In this document: piece after piece, positions 26,146 to 34,458 of the stretch
How positions within the stretch are numbered: the first letter of the stretch is position 1
Layout: each line of letters starts with the position of its first letter
Source of the DNA: Bacillota bacterium
Lineage (GTDB): Bacteria > Bacillota > Clostridia > Acetivibrionales > DTU013
Assembly: GCA_023412665.1 (NCBI GenBank)
Contig: JAEZCA010000057.1
Location: forward strand, 47,325-111,324
Reading direction: 5' to 3'
Length of the DNA stretch: 64,000 nucleotides
Program-made: the position numbers and the translations under genes
The notes under the pieces: model-generated
Database searches by the model: none
What the model saw: only the letters and a program-made list of their open reading frames with translations
Told to the model about the DNA's origin: nothing

Positions 26146-26177
26146 GTGAAAATTTTTGCAAATTCTCACATTTTTTT
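26146..26177 (+). terminator. Terminator after mutS2
   Basis: A 10-bp stem with one mismatch (GTGAAAATTT, loop TTGC, AAATTCTCAC) is followed by seven T. Confidence 0.8.
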
Positions 26178-26178
26178 C

Positions 26179-26207
26179 TTGTATTTAATCAGGAAAAACA
26201 ATATAAT
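26179..26207 (+). promoter_or_regulatory. Sigma-A promoter of the NRPS operon
   Basis: TTGTAT (26179-26184), 17 bases, TATAAT (26202-26207). It begins directly at the tail of the mutS2 terminator and lies about 66 bases before the NRPS start codon, so the NRPS, kinase and regulator are likely one transcript. Confidence 0.7.
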
Positions 26208-26272
26208 GCTAACAATAGGATTATTTTGTTATTTTTTATTTACTTTTACAAATGATTATGGGGTGACAAACT

Positions 26273-29200
26273 GTGAATGAGAGTGTAAAATACTATCCAT
26301 TGACACATCCACAATTAGGTATATGGTATACAGAAAAAATGTATCCCGGTACCAGTATCGGCAATATATCTGCAACGCTGAAAATCAAAGAAAATGTTGA
26401 TGTCGGGTTATTAGAAAAGGCAATAAATCTACTAATAAAAAATCACGACTCATTTAGATTGCATTTCAAAGAGATAGATGGGGAGCCTTTTCAATATTTT
26501 ATCGATTACGAATATCGTAAAATAGATTTCTTCGATTTTGACCAAAAGGGAAAAGAAAGCCTGTATGAATGGGATAGGTTACAGTCTCAGATTCCATTTG
26601 AACTGATCGAATCTGATTTGTGTTATTTTGCTATCGTTAAAGTCAGTGAAGACGAATTTGGAATCTATATGAGATTTCATCACTTAGTTAGTGATGGTTG
26701 GTCTATCGTAAAAACCGTCAACTATATTATGGGTTATTATTATGATCTTAAAACAAATAGTGATTATTATGATAATCAATCGTCAAGTTATATAGATTTT
26801 ATCAATAGTGAAAAAGAATATTTATCCTCTACAAGATTTAGTGCTGACAAGGATTTTTGGGATGCACGATTTAGAAACCTCACGTTAACAAACAACTTTA
26901 TTAATAGAAGCAAATCGACGCAACTTAGTACTGAAGCAAAAAGGAAAACTTTTACTCTACCCAATAAGCTGACAGCTAAGTTGTATGAGTATATGCAATG
27001 TAATAGAACAACATTAGTCTCTCTGCTGATGTCTGCGCTTGCAGTATATCTTACCAGAGTTACGGGCAATCTCGAACATGTCATAGGCGTCCCTGTATTA
27101 AACCGGTTAAATGCAAGAGAAAAGAATACATGTGGTTTGTTTGTAAATACAATACCATTTGGTATCAGTATAGATGATTCAATATCATTCAGAACATTTG
27201 TATCAGGGATTACACAGGAATGGATGTCCATACTTAGACACCAAAGATATCCCTATGAACTGATTAAGAGGAGCAAACAGGATTCCAAGGTATCAAAAGA
27301 GCTCTATGAAATACTGATATCTTATCAGAATGCAAAAATATCAAAAAATGATGGAATGCTGCAAAATGAAGGCAGATGGCACTTTAACGGAAGGCAGGTC
27401 ACTCCCCTGTATATACATATAAATGAAAGAGAAGACGATGGCAGTATTATTATTGATTATGATTACCTGACCGACAGATTCTATTCGAAAGAGATTGAAT
27501 TCATGCATGATCATATAATAAGGCTGTTATGGCATGGAATCGATAATCCGGATAAACAGGTCTCAAGAATAGATATAATATCAGAAAAAGAAAAATATAA
27601 GATATTACAGGAATTTAACAATTCTAATGCTGATTATCCCAAAGATGCTACAATTAATGAGCTTTTTCTTCGCCAAGCTGATGACTACCCAGATAATATA
27701 GCAGTCATTGATTGTGATAAAAAGATTTCTTACGGTGAATTGAACCGTAAAGCAAATCAGCTGGCACGTGCACTGTCAAGAAACGGAGTTAGGCCAAATA
27801 CAATTGTAGGATTAATCATTGACCGCTCAATTGAAATGATAATTGGAATTCTGGGAATTCTGAAAGCCGGTGGAACATATCTTCCCCTTGATCCATCATA
27901 TCCTCATAACCGAATATGCTATTTCATTAATGATAGTAAACCATTGATATTATTATCGTCTGAAGAACAATATCAAAAGAGCTGTCAAGTTATAGCACAA
28001 TCAGAATTCAACACTGATCAGATATTGATATTGGATCACATTTTAAGAGAATCAAGTACTGAGGATGAGTTTGATCTATCAGATGTCAGCACACCTGAAG
28101 ATACTGCATATATTATTTATACATCTGGCTCAACAGGAGCCCCTAAAGGTGTACAGGTAAGCCATAAAAATGTAGTAAGACTCTTATTTAACAGTAAGTT
28201 TATGTTTGATTTCTCTAATAATGATGTTTGGACGATGTTTCATTCATATTGCTTTGATTTTTCTGTCTGGGAGATGTATGGTGCATTGTTGTATGGAGGG
28301 AAATTGGTAATAGTACCCCAGCTTACTGCACAAGATCCCAAAGAATTTTTAAGATTACTGAGAAAAAGCAAAGTTACTGTACTTAACCAAATTCCAACAG
28401 CATTTTATAACTTATCTGATAGTGAATTGAACAATAAAGAGCATGATTTGTCACTTAGATATATCATCTTTGGAGGAGAAGCTCTAAAGCCTGCGAAACT
28501 AAAGGATTGGAAGTCATTGTATCCCAATGTAAAGCTTGTTAATATGTATGGAATTACTGAAACGACAGTCCATTCTACTTATAAGGAAGTAACAGCGGAT
28601 ATTATAAATTCTAATTCATGTAACATTGGTATACCAATACCAACAACACAGATATATATTCTAGATAAATACCAACAGCTTGTTCCTATAGGTGTAAAGG
28701 GTGAAATATATGTCGGAGGTGAAGGAGTAGCTAAAGGCTACTTGAACAGACTTGAACTAACAAATCAGAGGTTTATTGATAATCCTTTCATAGAGGGACA
28801 AAAACTGTATAGATCAGGAGACTTGGGCAGGTGGTATCCAAACGGTGATATCGAATACCTCGGAAGACTTGATTATCAAGTAAAAATCCATGGGTACAGA
28901 GTTGAACTTGGAGAGATTGAGAACGTACTCCTTAAAATAGATGGAATAAAAGATGCAGTAGTTCTGCCTTGTGTATGTGAAGATGAAATCACATTGTTAA
29001 ATGCATTTTTTGTGGCAGACAAGCAAATAGACCTCTCTCAGCTGAAGCATTCTCTCAATCTTTCATTACCTCATTATATGCTGCCTGATAATCTGGTCCA
29101 GATCGATGAGATGCCATTGACCTCAAGCGGAAAAGTAGACAAAAATGCTTTAAAACAAGTGAAGTATGAAAAGAAAATTGAAAGCACCTATCATCCGCCC

Positions 29201-30604
29201 AGAAATGATACAGAACTAAAAATGACATACATATGGCAGGATGTACTGAGTATACCCCAAATTGGAATAAAAGATAATTTCTTTGACCTAGGCGGCGATT
29301 CCTTCAATATCATACAGGTGCAAGTAAAATCCTATGCTGAAAACTGGGGCATTAAGACACAGCATTTATATAAATATCCAACAATCGAACAACTATATGA
29401 CAATGTGATAAGTAAACAAGAGAAAATCAACTATCTGAAGAATAATGACTATAGCTATAGTGTGCCAGGTATTTTAAAGCCTAAGGCTCCAGCAGGATTT
29501 AAAAATGTTTTGTTGACGGGATCGACAGGTTTTCTGGGTATACACATACTTTATTATTTACTCACAGAATCTGATGCTAATGTTTGTTGCCTTATTAGAA
29601 AAGACGATATTAATGATGAGATTGATTACTATTTCAAAGATATTGACAGGGATTTATTGAATAGAGTCTCCATATATAATGGTGATATAACAAAATACAA
29701 CCTGGGACTAGACGAAAACAAATATGATTTTTTATGCAGCAATATTGATACTATTATTCATTCAGCAGCTAATGTCAGGCACTACGGCTCATATTCGGAA
29801 TTTTATGATACCAACGTAAATGGAACACTTGAGATGCTTAAATTATGTAAAAGATCTAAATCAGTATTTCACCATATATCAACAATAAGCATTTCCGGCA
29901 CAGACGGATTTGGTAATGACACAGGGGTCACTGACTTTACAGAAGAAGATCTTTTTGTTGGACAGAATATATTTGAAAATGTTTATTTAGTTACAAAACT
30001 TGAAGCGGAAAAGCTTGTACTGCAGGAAGCTTCAAATGGGATGGATGTAAACATATACAGAATGGGAAACATCACAGGTAGGTATAGTGATGGTGTTTGT
30101 CAAAAGAATATTTTCATGAATTCATTTTGCAGAAGATTGAATTCAATGATCCTGATAGAAGCAATATCGAAACGAATGGCAAGTGTTGAAATTGAAATGT
30201 CTCCGGTTGATATCTGCGGCAAGTCAATAGTCGATATTATTAAAAAGGGTCAAATCAACTGTATTTATCATTTATATAATAAAAAGCACACATTAGCTGC
30301 ACTTATTGATATTTTGAATGCTCTGGAGCTGGCAAATATACAAATACTTGATGAGATGGAATTCAGAGCAAAACTGAATCAGATTTCCAGAGATGCAAGT
30401 GCCCAGCAAAGCCTGGATGGAATTATCAATGAAATAGGCACTACAAATGGATTTGAGTATAATGATACTATAAAAACCAGAAACGAGAAAACGCTAAACG
30501 CTCTTCAAGCAATAGATATAAGCTGGCCCGATACTTTTAAATCAAACTATGTAAAAAAAATGATCAGCAATATGATTGAAATAGGTTTTTTAAAAGAAGG
30601 GTAA
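26273..30604 (+). CDS. Single-module NRPS (C-A-PCP-reductase), predicted to use threonine
   Basis: A 1443-residue nonribosomal peptide synthetase. The condensation domain (about 1-430) has an intact HHLVSDGWS active site. The adenylation domain (about 455-960) has the IIYTSGSTGAPKGV phosphate loop near residue 620 and the catalytic Lys in TSSGKVDKNAL. A carrier domain follows with DNFFDLGGDSF (Ser for phosphopantetheine) near 1008. The C-terminal thioester reductase (about 1080-1443) has a TGSTGFLG NADPH loop. Aligning by eye to GrsA, the specificity residues read D-F-W-N-I-G-M-V-H plus the conserved Lys, which equals the known threonine code. With one module and a leading C domain it could acylate Thr and release an aldehyde or alcohol. 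GTG start with GGGGTGA upstream. The gene is far more AT-rich than its neighbours. No phosphopantetheinyl transferase gene is in the window. Confidence 0.93.
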   Translation: MNESVKYYPLTHPQLGIWYTEKMYPGTSIGNISATLKIKENVDVGLLEKAINLLIKNHDSFRLHFKEIDGEPFQYFIDYEYRKIDFFDFDQKGKESLYEWDRLQSQIPFELIESDLCYFAIVKVSEDEFGIYMRFHHLVSDGWSIVKTVNYIMGYYYDLKTNSDYYDNQSSSYIDFINSEKEYLSSTRFSADKDFWDARFRNLTLTNNFINRSKSTQLSTEAKRKTFTLPNKLTAKLYEYMQCNRTTLVSLLMSALAVYLTRVTGNLEHVIGVPVLNRLNAREKNTCGLFVNTIPFGISIDDSISFRTFVSGITQEWMSILRHQRYPYELIKRSKQDSKVSKELYEILISYQNAKISKNDGMLQNEGRWHFNGRQVTPLYIHINEREDDGSIIIDYDYLTDRFYSKEIEFMHDHIIRLLWHGIDNPDKQVSRIDIISEKEKYKILQEFNNSNADYPKDATINELFLRQADDYPDNIAVIDCDKKISYGELNRKANQLARALSRNGVRPNTIVGLIIDRSIEMIIGILGILKAGGTYLPLDPSYPHNRICYFINDSKPLILLSSEEQYQKSCQVIAQSEFNTDQILILDHILRESSTEDEFDLSDVSTPEDTAYIIYTSGSTGAPKGVQVSHKNVVRLLFNSKFMFDFSNNDVWTMFHSYCFDFSVWEMYGALLYGGKLVIVPQLTAQDPKEFLRLLRKSKVTVLNQIPTAFYNLSDSELNNKEHDLSLRYIIFGGEALKPAKLKDWKSLYPNVKLVNMYGITETTVHSTYKEVTADIINSNSCNIGIPIPTTQIYILDKYQQLVPIGVKGEIYVGGEGVAKGYLNRLELTNQRFIDNPFIEGQKLYRSGDLGRWYPNGDIEYLGRLDYQVKIHGYRVELGEIENVLLKIDGIKDAVVLPCVCEDEITLLNAFFVADKQIDLSQLKHSLNLSLPHYMLPDNLVQIDEMPLTSSGKVDKNALKQVKYEKKIESTYHPPRNDTELKMTYIWQDVLSIPQIGIKDNFFDLGGDSFNIIQVQVKSYAENWGIKTQHLYKYPTIEQLYDNVISKQEKINYLKNNDYSYSVPGILKPKAPAGFKNVLLTGSTGFLGIHILYYLLTESDANVCCLIRKDDINDEIDYYFKDIDRDLLNRVSIYNGDITKYNLGLDENKYDFLCSNIDTIIHSAANVRHYGSYSEFYDTNVNGTLEMLKLCKRSKSVFHHISTISISGTDGFGNDTGVTDFTEEDLFVGQNIFENVYLVTKLEAEKLVLQEASNGMDVNIYRMGNITGRYSDGVCQKNIFMNSFCRRLNSMILIEAISKRMASVEIEMSPVDICGKSIVDIIKKGQINCIYHLYNKKHTLAALIDILNALELANIQILDEMEFRAKLNQISRDASAQQSLDGIINEIGTTNGFEYNDTIKTRNEKTLNALQAIDISWPDTFKSNYVKKMISNMIEIGFLKEG

Positions 30605-30609
30605 TTATT

Positions 30610-32640
30610 ATGAATAAAATCAAATCGCTAATTAAAGCCAATACAATTATTCTCAAGATAGTAGTTATTCATGATTTATGTAATGTTGTTGTGTCATTGA
30701 TTTTCTACAAATTGATTCCTCTTATTCTTAATTATCCTCAATCTACTTATGATACTAAATTCCAATGGGAACTTGAAAATACAAAATACTCACAGCAGTA
30801 TTTAATGATTACCTTGTTGACCATTATATTTTTAAATATTTGGTTATGCTACAGCTTAAGGTGTCTATATAATTTTGATAATACTATATATTCAAAAGAT
30901 CTTAGCGAAATAGAAGCAATAAGAGTGAAGTGCATACAGTTTCCAGTTGTGGCATATATTGTCCAAAGCCTTTTGCCGAGTGCTTTTATTATTTCAATAA
31001 TAACCGTATCTACAAAAAATATAACTACTGTTACCTTTAAGCTTTGGATCATGTTTTTTTCACTAGGAACGCTGATAGCAACGTTTTCATATATTTTCAC
31101 AAAAAAACTATATGTCAGGATTCTGTTGAAGACTAATTTTCATGAATATAAAAACAATTCCAAGCTATCTTTAAAAGTTAAGATTATTATACAGTTGATC
31201 CCAATATTCATAGTTGCATTGCTATTTATATCTCTAATTGGTTATTCAAGACTTATTAAAGAAAAAGGTGAGATTATCTTTAGATTATATGATTACGAAA
31301 TAACACAAGTGCTGGAAAGGCTTGATATCAAAACAAAAGATGATATGGTCAGATTGTTGGACGAAATTGCATTAGTCAATCAAGGCGATGAAGTTTTTAT
31401 TATACCACCTTCGGAAGGCCAGATTCTCAAAAGCAGAGAATTGCCACAGTTAAGTGAATTTTTCATTAAGCATATGAATGAGATCGCGTTAAGCGCAGAT
31501 GGCCATGTATTTGACTATTATGGAGTTGATGCACAGGGAATAGCCAAGCAAATCCTATTAGATAACCAGATTTGGGTAATTGGAGTTAGATACCTGGTTG
31601 GTTCTGATGAAACACTTACTTTTTTTGCTATTAGCTTTGCGGCATTGTTTGCAATAAATTTCATTGTCATACTTTACTTTGCCAAGACCCTTACAGACGA
31701 TATTTCCAGAGTAACTCAGAATTTGGAGGAAATTGCATCAGGTGTTGATCAGACCTTCGAAAAAAGATTGGTAATAACCTCTAATGATGAAATAGGGGAT
31801 CTTGTTATTGCATTTAATAAAATACAGAGTCTTGAGAAACGTAGTATCGAGGCAATAAAGGAGCAACAGGCGATCCTGATAGAGCAGGAGCGGCTTGCGT
31901 CGCTGGGGCAGTTGATCGGAGGGATCGCACATAATCTCAAGACGCCAATAATGTCTATTTCAGGCGGGATAGAGGCTTTAAAGGATCTGGCATATGAGTA
32001 CAGGGACTCGATTGGAGACAGGAGCGTGAACGATCAGGATCATAAGGAGATTGCGAAAGAGATGCTGATGTGGCTTGAAAAGATGAAGCCTTATTGCGCG
32101 TACATGTCGGATGTTATATCCGCAGTAAAGGGACAGGCTGTGCAGATGATTTCCACAAACACTGTCAAGTTCACTGTCGACGAAGTTGTAAAGCGTGTCG
32201 AGCTGCTGCTCAAGCATGAATTAAAGAAATATCACTGTGTTCTCAATGTCAACTCGCATGTTGATGTCAGTACGGAGCTTAAAGGTGAAATAAACAATCT
32301 TGTTCAGGTATTCGATAATATTATCATAAATGCAATGCAGGCATACGACGGAGAAAATGGAACCATTGATCTGGAGATAGTACGAAGCGGAGACAACGTG
32401 GAATTCACCATCAAGGATTACGGGAAAGGGATACCTAAGAATGTCGCAGACAGACTGTTCAAGGAGATGATCACTACTAAAGGCAAAAACGGTACGGGAT
32501 TGGGCCTTTATATGTCCTACGCCACCATAAGGGGACGATTTGGCGGAAACATGTCATTCGTAACAAAGGAGGGCTGCGGCACGACATTTTTCATATCCAT
32601 ACCGTGTGTAGCATACGGCAATCAGGAGGAGGATAAATGA
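30610..32640 (+). CDS. Membrane sensor histidine kinase
   Basis: A 676-residue kinase. The N-terminal half holds about five hydrophobic segments (near residues 12-42, 61-80, 111-135, 141-165, 195-214) and an extracytoplasmic-looking stretch (about 215-330). A last membrane helix (about 337-358) leads to a HAMP-like linker. The kinase core has the phospho-acceptor His in IGGIAHNLKTPIMS (near residue 442), N box VFDNIIINAMQAY, and G boxes DYGKGIP and GTGLGLYMSY. It begins 5 bases after the NRPS and its stop overlaps the regulator start. The first ~415 codons are AT-rich like the NRPS, the rest is like the chromosome, so the gene looks chimeric. The ligand is unknown; the NRPS product is a candidate by position only. 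Confidence 0.92.
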   Translation: MNKIKSLIKANTIILKIVVIHDLCNVVVSLIFYKLIPLILNYPQSTYDTKFQWELENTKYSQQYLMITLLTIIFLNIWLCYSLRCLYNFDNTIYSKDLSEIEAIRVKCIQFPVVAYIVQSLLPSAFIISIITVSTKNITTVTFKLWIMFFSLGTLIATFSYIFTKKLYVRILLKTNFHEYKNNSKLSLKVKIIIQLIPIFIVALLFISLIGYSRLIKEKGEIIFRLYDYEITQVLERLDIKTKDDMVRLLDEIALVNQGDEVFIIPPSEGQILKSRELPQLSEFFIKHMNEIALSADGHVFDYYGVDAQGIAKQILLDNQIWVIGVRYLVGSDETLTFFAISFAALFAINFIVILYFAKTLTDDISRVTQNLEEIASGVDQTFEKRLVITSNDEIGDLVIAFNKIQSLEKRSIEAIKEQQAILIEQERLASLGQLIGGIAHNLKTPIMSISGGIEALKDLAYEYRDSIGDRSVNDQDHKEIAKEMLMWLEKMKPYCAYMSDVISAVKGQAVQMISTNTVKFTVDEVVKRVELLLKHELKKYHCVLNVNSHVDVSTELKGEINNLVQVFDNIIINAMQAYDGENGTIDLEIVRSGDNVEFTIKDYGKGIPKNVADRLFKEMITTKGKNGTGLGLYMSYATIRGRFGGNMSFVTKEGCGTTFFISIPCVAYGNQEEDK

Positions 32641-34145
32641 GAAAGAAGTTACATGCCGCTTCATTGAATTACAAGGTACTTGTTGTGGACGACGAGATAG
32701 GCATCATAGATTCGCTGTCAGTTGTACTCAAACGTAACGGATATGATTTCACAGGCATCGTGGATCCTCTCGAAGCCATCGAAAGAGTCAGGAAGGAGAA
32801 CTATGACCTGATGATCCTGGATTACCTGATGTATCCGATCCATGGGGACAAGGTCGTACAAAGAATCAGAGAATTCAACAAGGAGATATACATACTGCTG
32901 CTTACCGGCCATAAGGATCTGGCACCTCCGCTGGAGACTATCAGGGCGCTGGATATACAGGGCTACTGTGAAAAGAGCGACAGGTTCGACCAGCTGCTTC
33001 TTCTGGTTGAATCCGGAATCAAGTCGATCTCACAGATGAGGACGATCAAAAAATTCAGAGACGGTCTGAATGAGATACTGCAGGCTGTTCCCAAAATTTA
33101 TTCTCTTCAGCCCATTGATATAATACTTGAAGATATACTGTCCGAAATAATGCCTCTTGTGGACAGTGAAAATGCGTTTATACTCGTTGACGATATTACT
33201 GGATTTATTGAGGGAAACAAGAGCATTTTCAAGGGAATCGGGAAATACAGGGCGGAAATAAACCATTTTATGGAGATGCTGAGCCCCAGCTTGATGGAGC
33301 ATATCGGCTTCGCAAGGATTTCCAAACAGCGGGTTGACCTCAAGGATGGCATAATTTTCCCGCTCAATAACGAAATAAACCAGACTATCGGAGTCATATA
33401 CGTTGAGGGAAAGAATTCCGAGGAGGGCACAAAGCTGCTTGAGATTTACACAAATCAGGCTGCATCGTCGGTAAACAACGCCTTTATGCATTCGCTGGTC
33501 AATATGAAAAATGATGAGCTCAACAAAACCTATGATCAGCTGAAGCTGAGGTACATGGATACCATAGAGGCTTTACGGCAGGCTGTGGATGCCAAGGATA
33601 TATACACAAGAGGGCATTCGGATCGCGTGGCATACTATTCCGTAAAAATCGGCGAAGCGATCGGCATATCCCATGAAGAGCTTGAAACACTGAGAATAAG
33701 CGGAATCTTCCATGATATTGGAAAGATAGGGACTGCCGATGATATTCTTCTGAAGACCGACAAGCTTAATGAGCGTGATTTGATAGAGATACAGAAGCAC
33801 CCGCTGAAGGGCGCCCGCATATTGTCAGCCGTTTCCATGTTCAAGGATGTTGTCCCGATCGTGAAGTGCCATCATGAGAGGGTAGACGGGACCGGATATC
33901 CGGAAAGGCTGAAGGGCGATGAAATACCGCTGCTGGCCAGAATAATATCAATTGCTGATGCATTCGATGCCATGATGTCCGACAGACTTTACAGATCCAA
34001 GCTGAATCTGGAGGAAGCCAGGCAACAGCTGTTAAACGGTGCGGGGACACAATTCGACGCAGATATTGTACCGGTATTTGTGGATCTGATCGATGGCACC
34101 GGCTACGGCAAGATGCTGATGGAAACTGCTGCAACCTACGAATGA
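32637..34145 (+). CDS. Response regulator with REC and HD-GYP domains
   Basis: A 502-residue regulator. The receiver domain (about 10-130) has the acidic pair VVDDE, the phospho-acceptor Asp in LMILDYLMYP (near residue 61) and LLTGHKD. A GAF-like middle domain (about 160-290) and a helical linker lead to the HD-GYP domain (about 310-490) with HSDRV, HDIGK, HHERVDGTGYP and ADAFDAMMSDR. Phosphorylation by the upstream kinase would be expected to change breakdown of a cyclic dinucleotide. ATG overlaps the kinase stop as ATGA. Base composition is like the chromosome, unlike the NRPS. Confidence 0.93.
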   Translation: MRKKLHAASLNYKVLVVDDEIGIIDSLSVVLKRNGYDFTGIVDPLEAIERVRKENYDLMILDYLMYPIHGDKVVQRIREFNKEIYILLLTGHKDLAPPLETIRALDIQGYCEKSDRFDQLLLLVESGIKSISQMRTIKKFRDGLNEILQAVPKIYSLQPIDIILEDILSEIMPLVDSENAFILVDDITGFIEGNKSIFKGIGKYRAEINHFMEMLSPSLMEHIGFARISKQRVDLKDGIIFPLNNEINQTIGVIYVEGKNSEEGTKLLEIYTNQAASSVNNAFMHSLVNMKNDELNKTYDQLKLRYMDTIEALRQAVDAKDIYTRGHSDRVAYYSVKIGEAIGISHEELETLRISGIFHDIGKIGTADDILLKTDKLNERDLIEIQKHPLKGARILSAVSMFKDVVPIVKCHHERVDGTGYPERLKGDEIPLLARIISIADAFDAMMSDRLYRSKLNLEEARQQLLNGAGTQFDADIVPVFVDLIDGTGYGKMLMETAATYE

Positions 34146-34301
34146 GACATTTGTTGAATGTTGCGAGGTGTGACAAGCTTCCTGTGGGATCCATAGGGAG
34201 CTTTGATTTTGCCTTTGACCGGTCCGGCAGTCAAACGGCCGTGTGACCCACTGGCTGACGAAAGGCTGACGGTCGTGTTGACGGCGTTAAATTTGATTTT
34301 G
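34146..34301. other. Gap between the response regulator and typA promoter
   Basis: The 313-base gap before typA holds, in this first part, a weak inverted repeat (AAGCTTCC near 34177 with GGGAGCTT near 34196) that may end the upstream transcript. It also holds a short sequence, TCCGGCAGTCAAACGGC at 34223, that recurs with one change at 48108 after rpsB. No gene is seen. Confidence 0.4.
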
Positions 34302-34330
34302 TTGACATTATTTATACTATAATTTAAAAT
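34302..34330 (+). promoter_or_regulatory. Sigma-A promoter of typA
   Basis: TTGACA (34302-34307), 17 bases, TAAAAT (34325-34330). It leaves an AT-rich leader of about 120 bases before the GTG start, in which a small inverted repeat (TATACT...AGTATA) is visible. Confidence 0.7.
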
Positions 34331-34458
34331 TTAACTTGTTGTATTCGGGACGCCGGGCAAGTTTATACTAAATTTGAGTATAGATGCAACAAATTTATGC
34401 AATTTAAAGTCAAATATATTATGCATTAGAGGTATATGGACTGGAAGGGACGGACACT

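Noticed and set aside
34146..34458. Riboswitch or T-box in the typA leader
   Set aside because: No conserved motif of a known class was seen; only a small inverted repeat.
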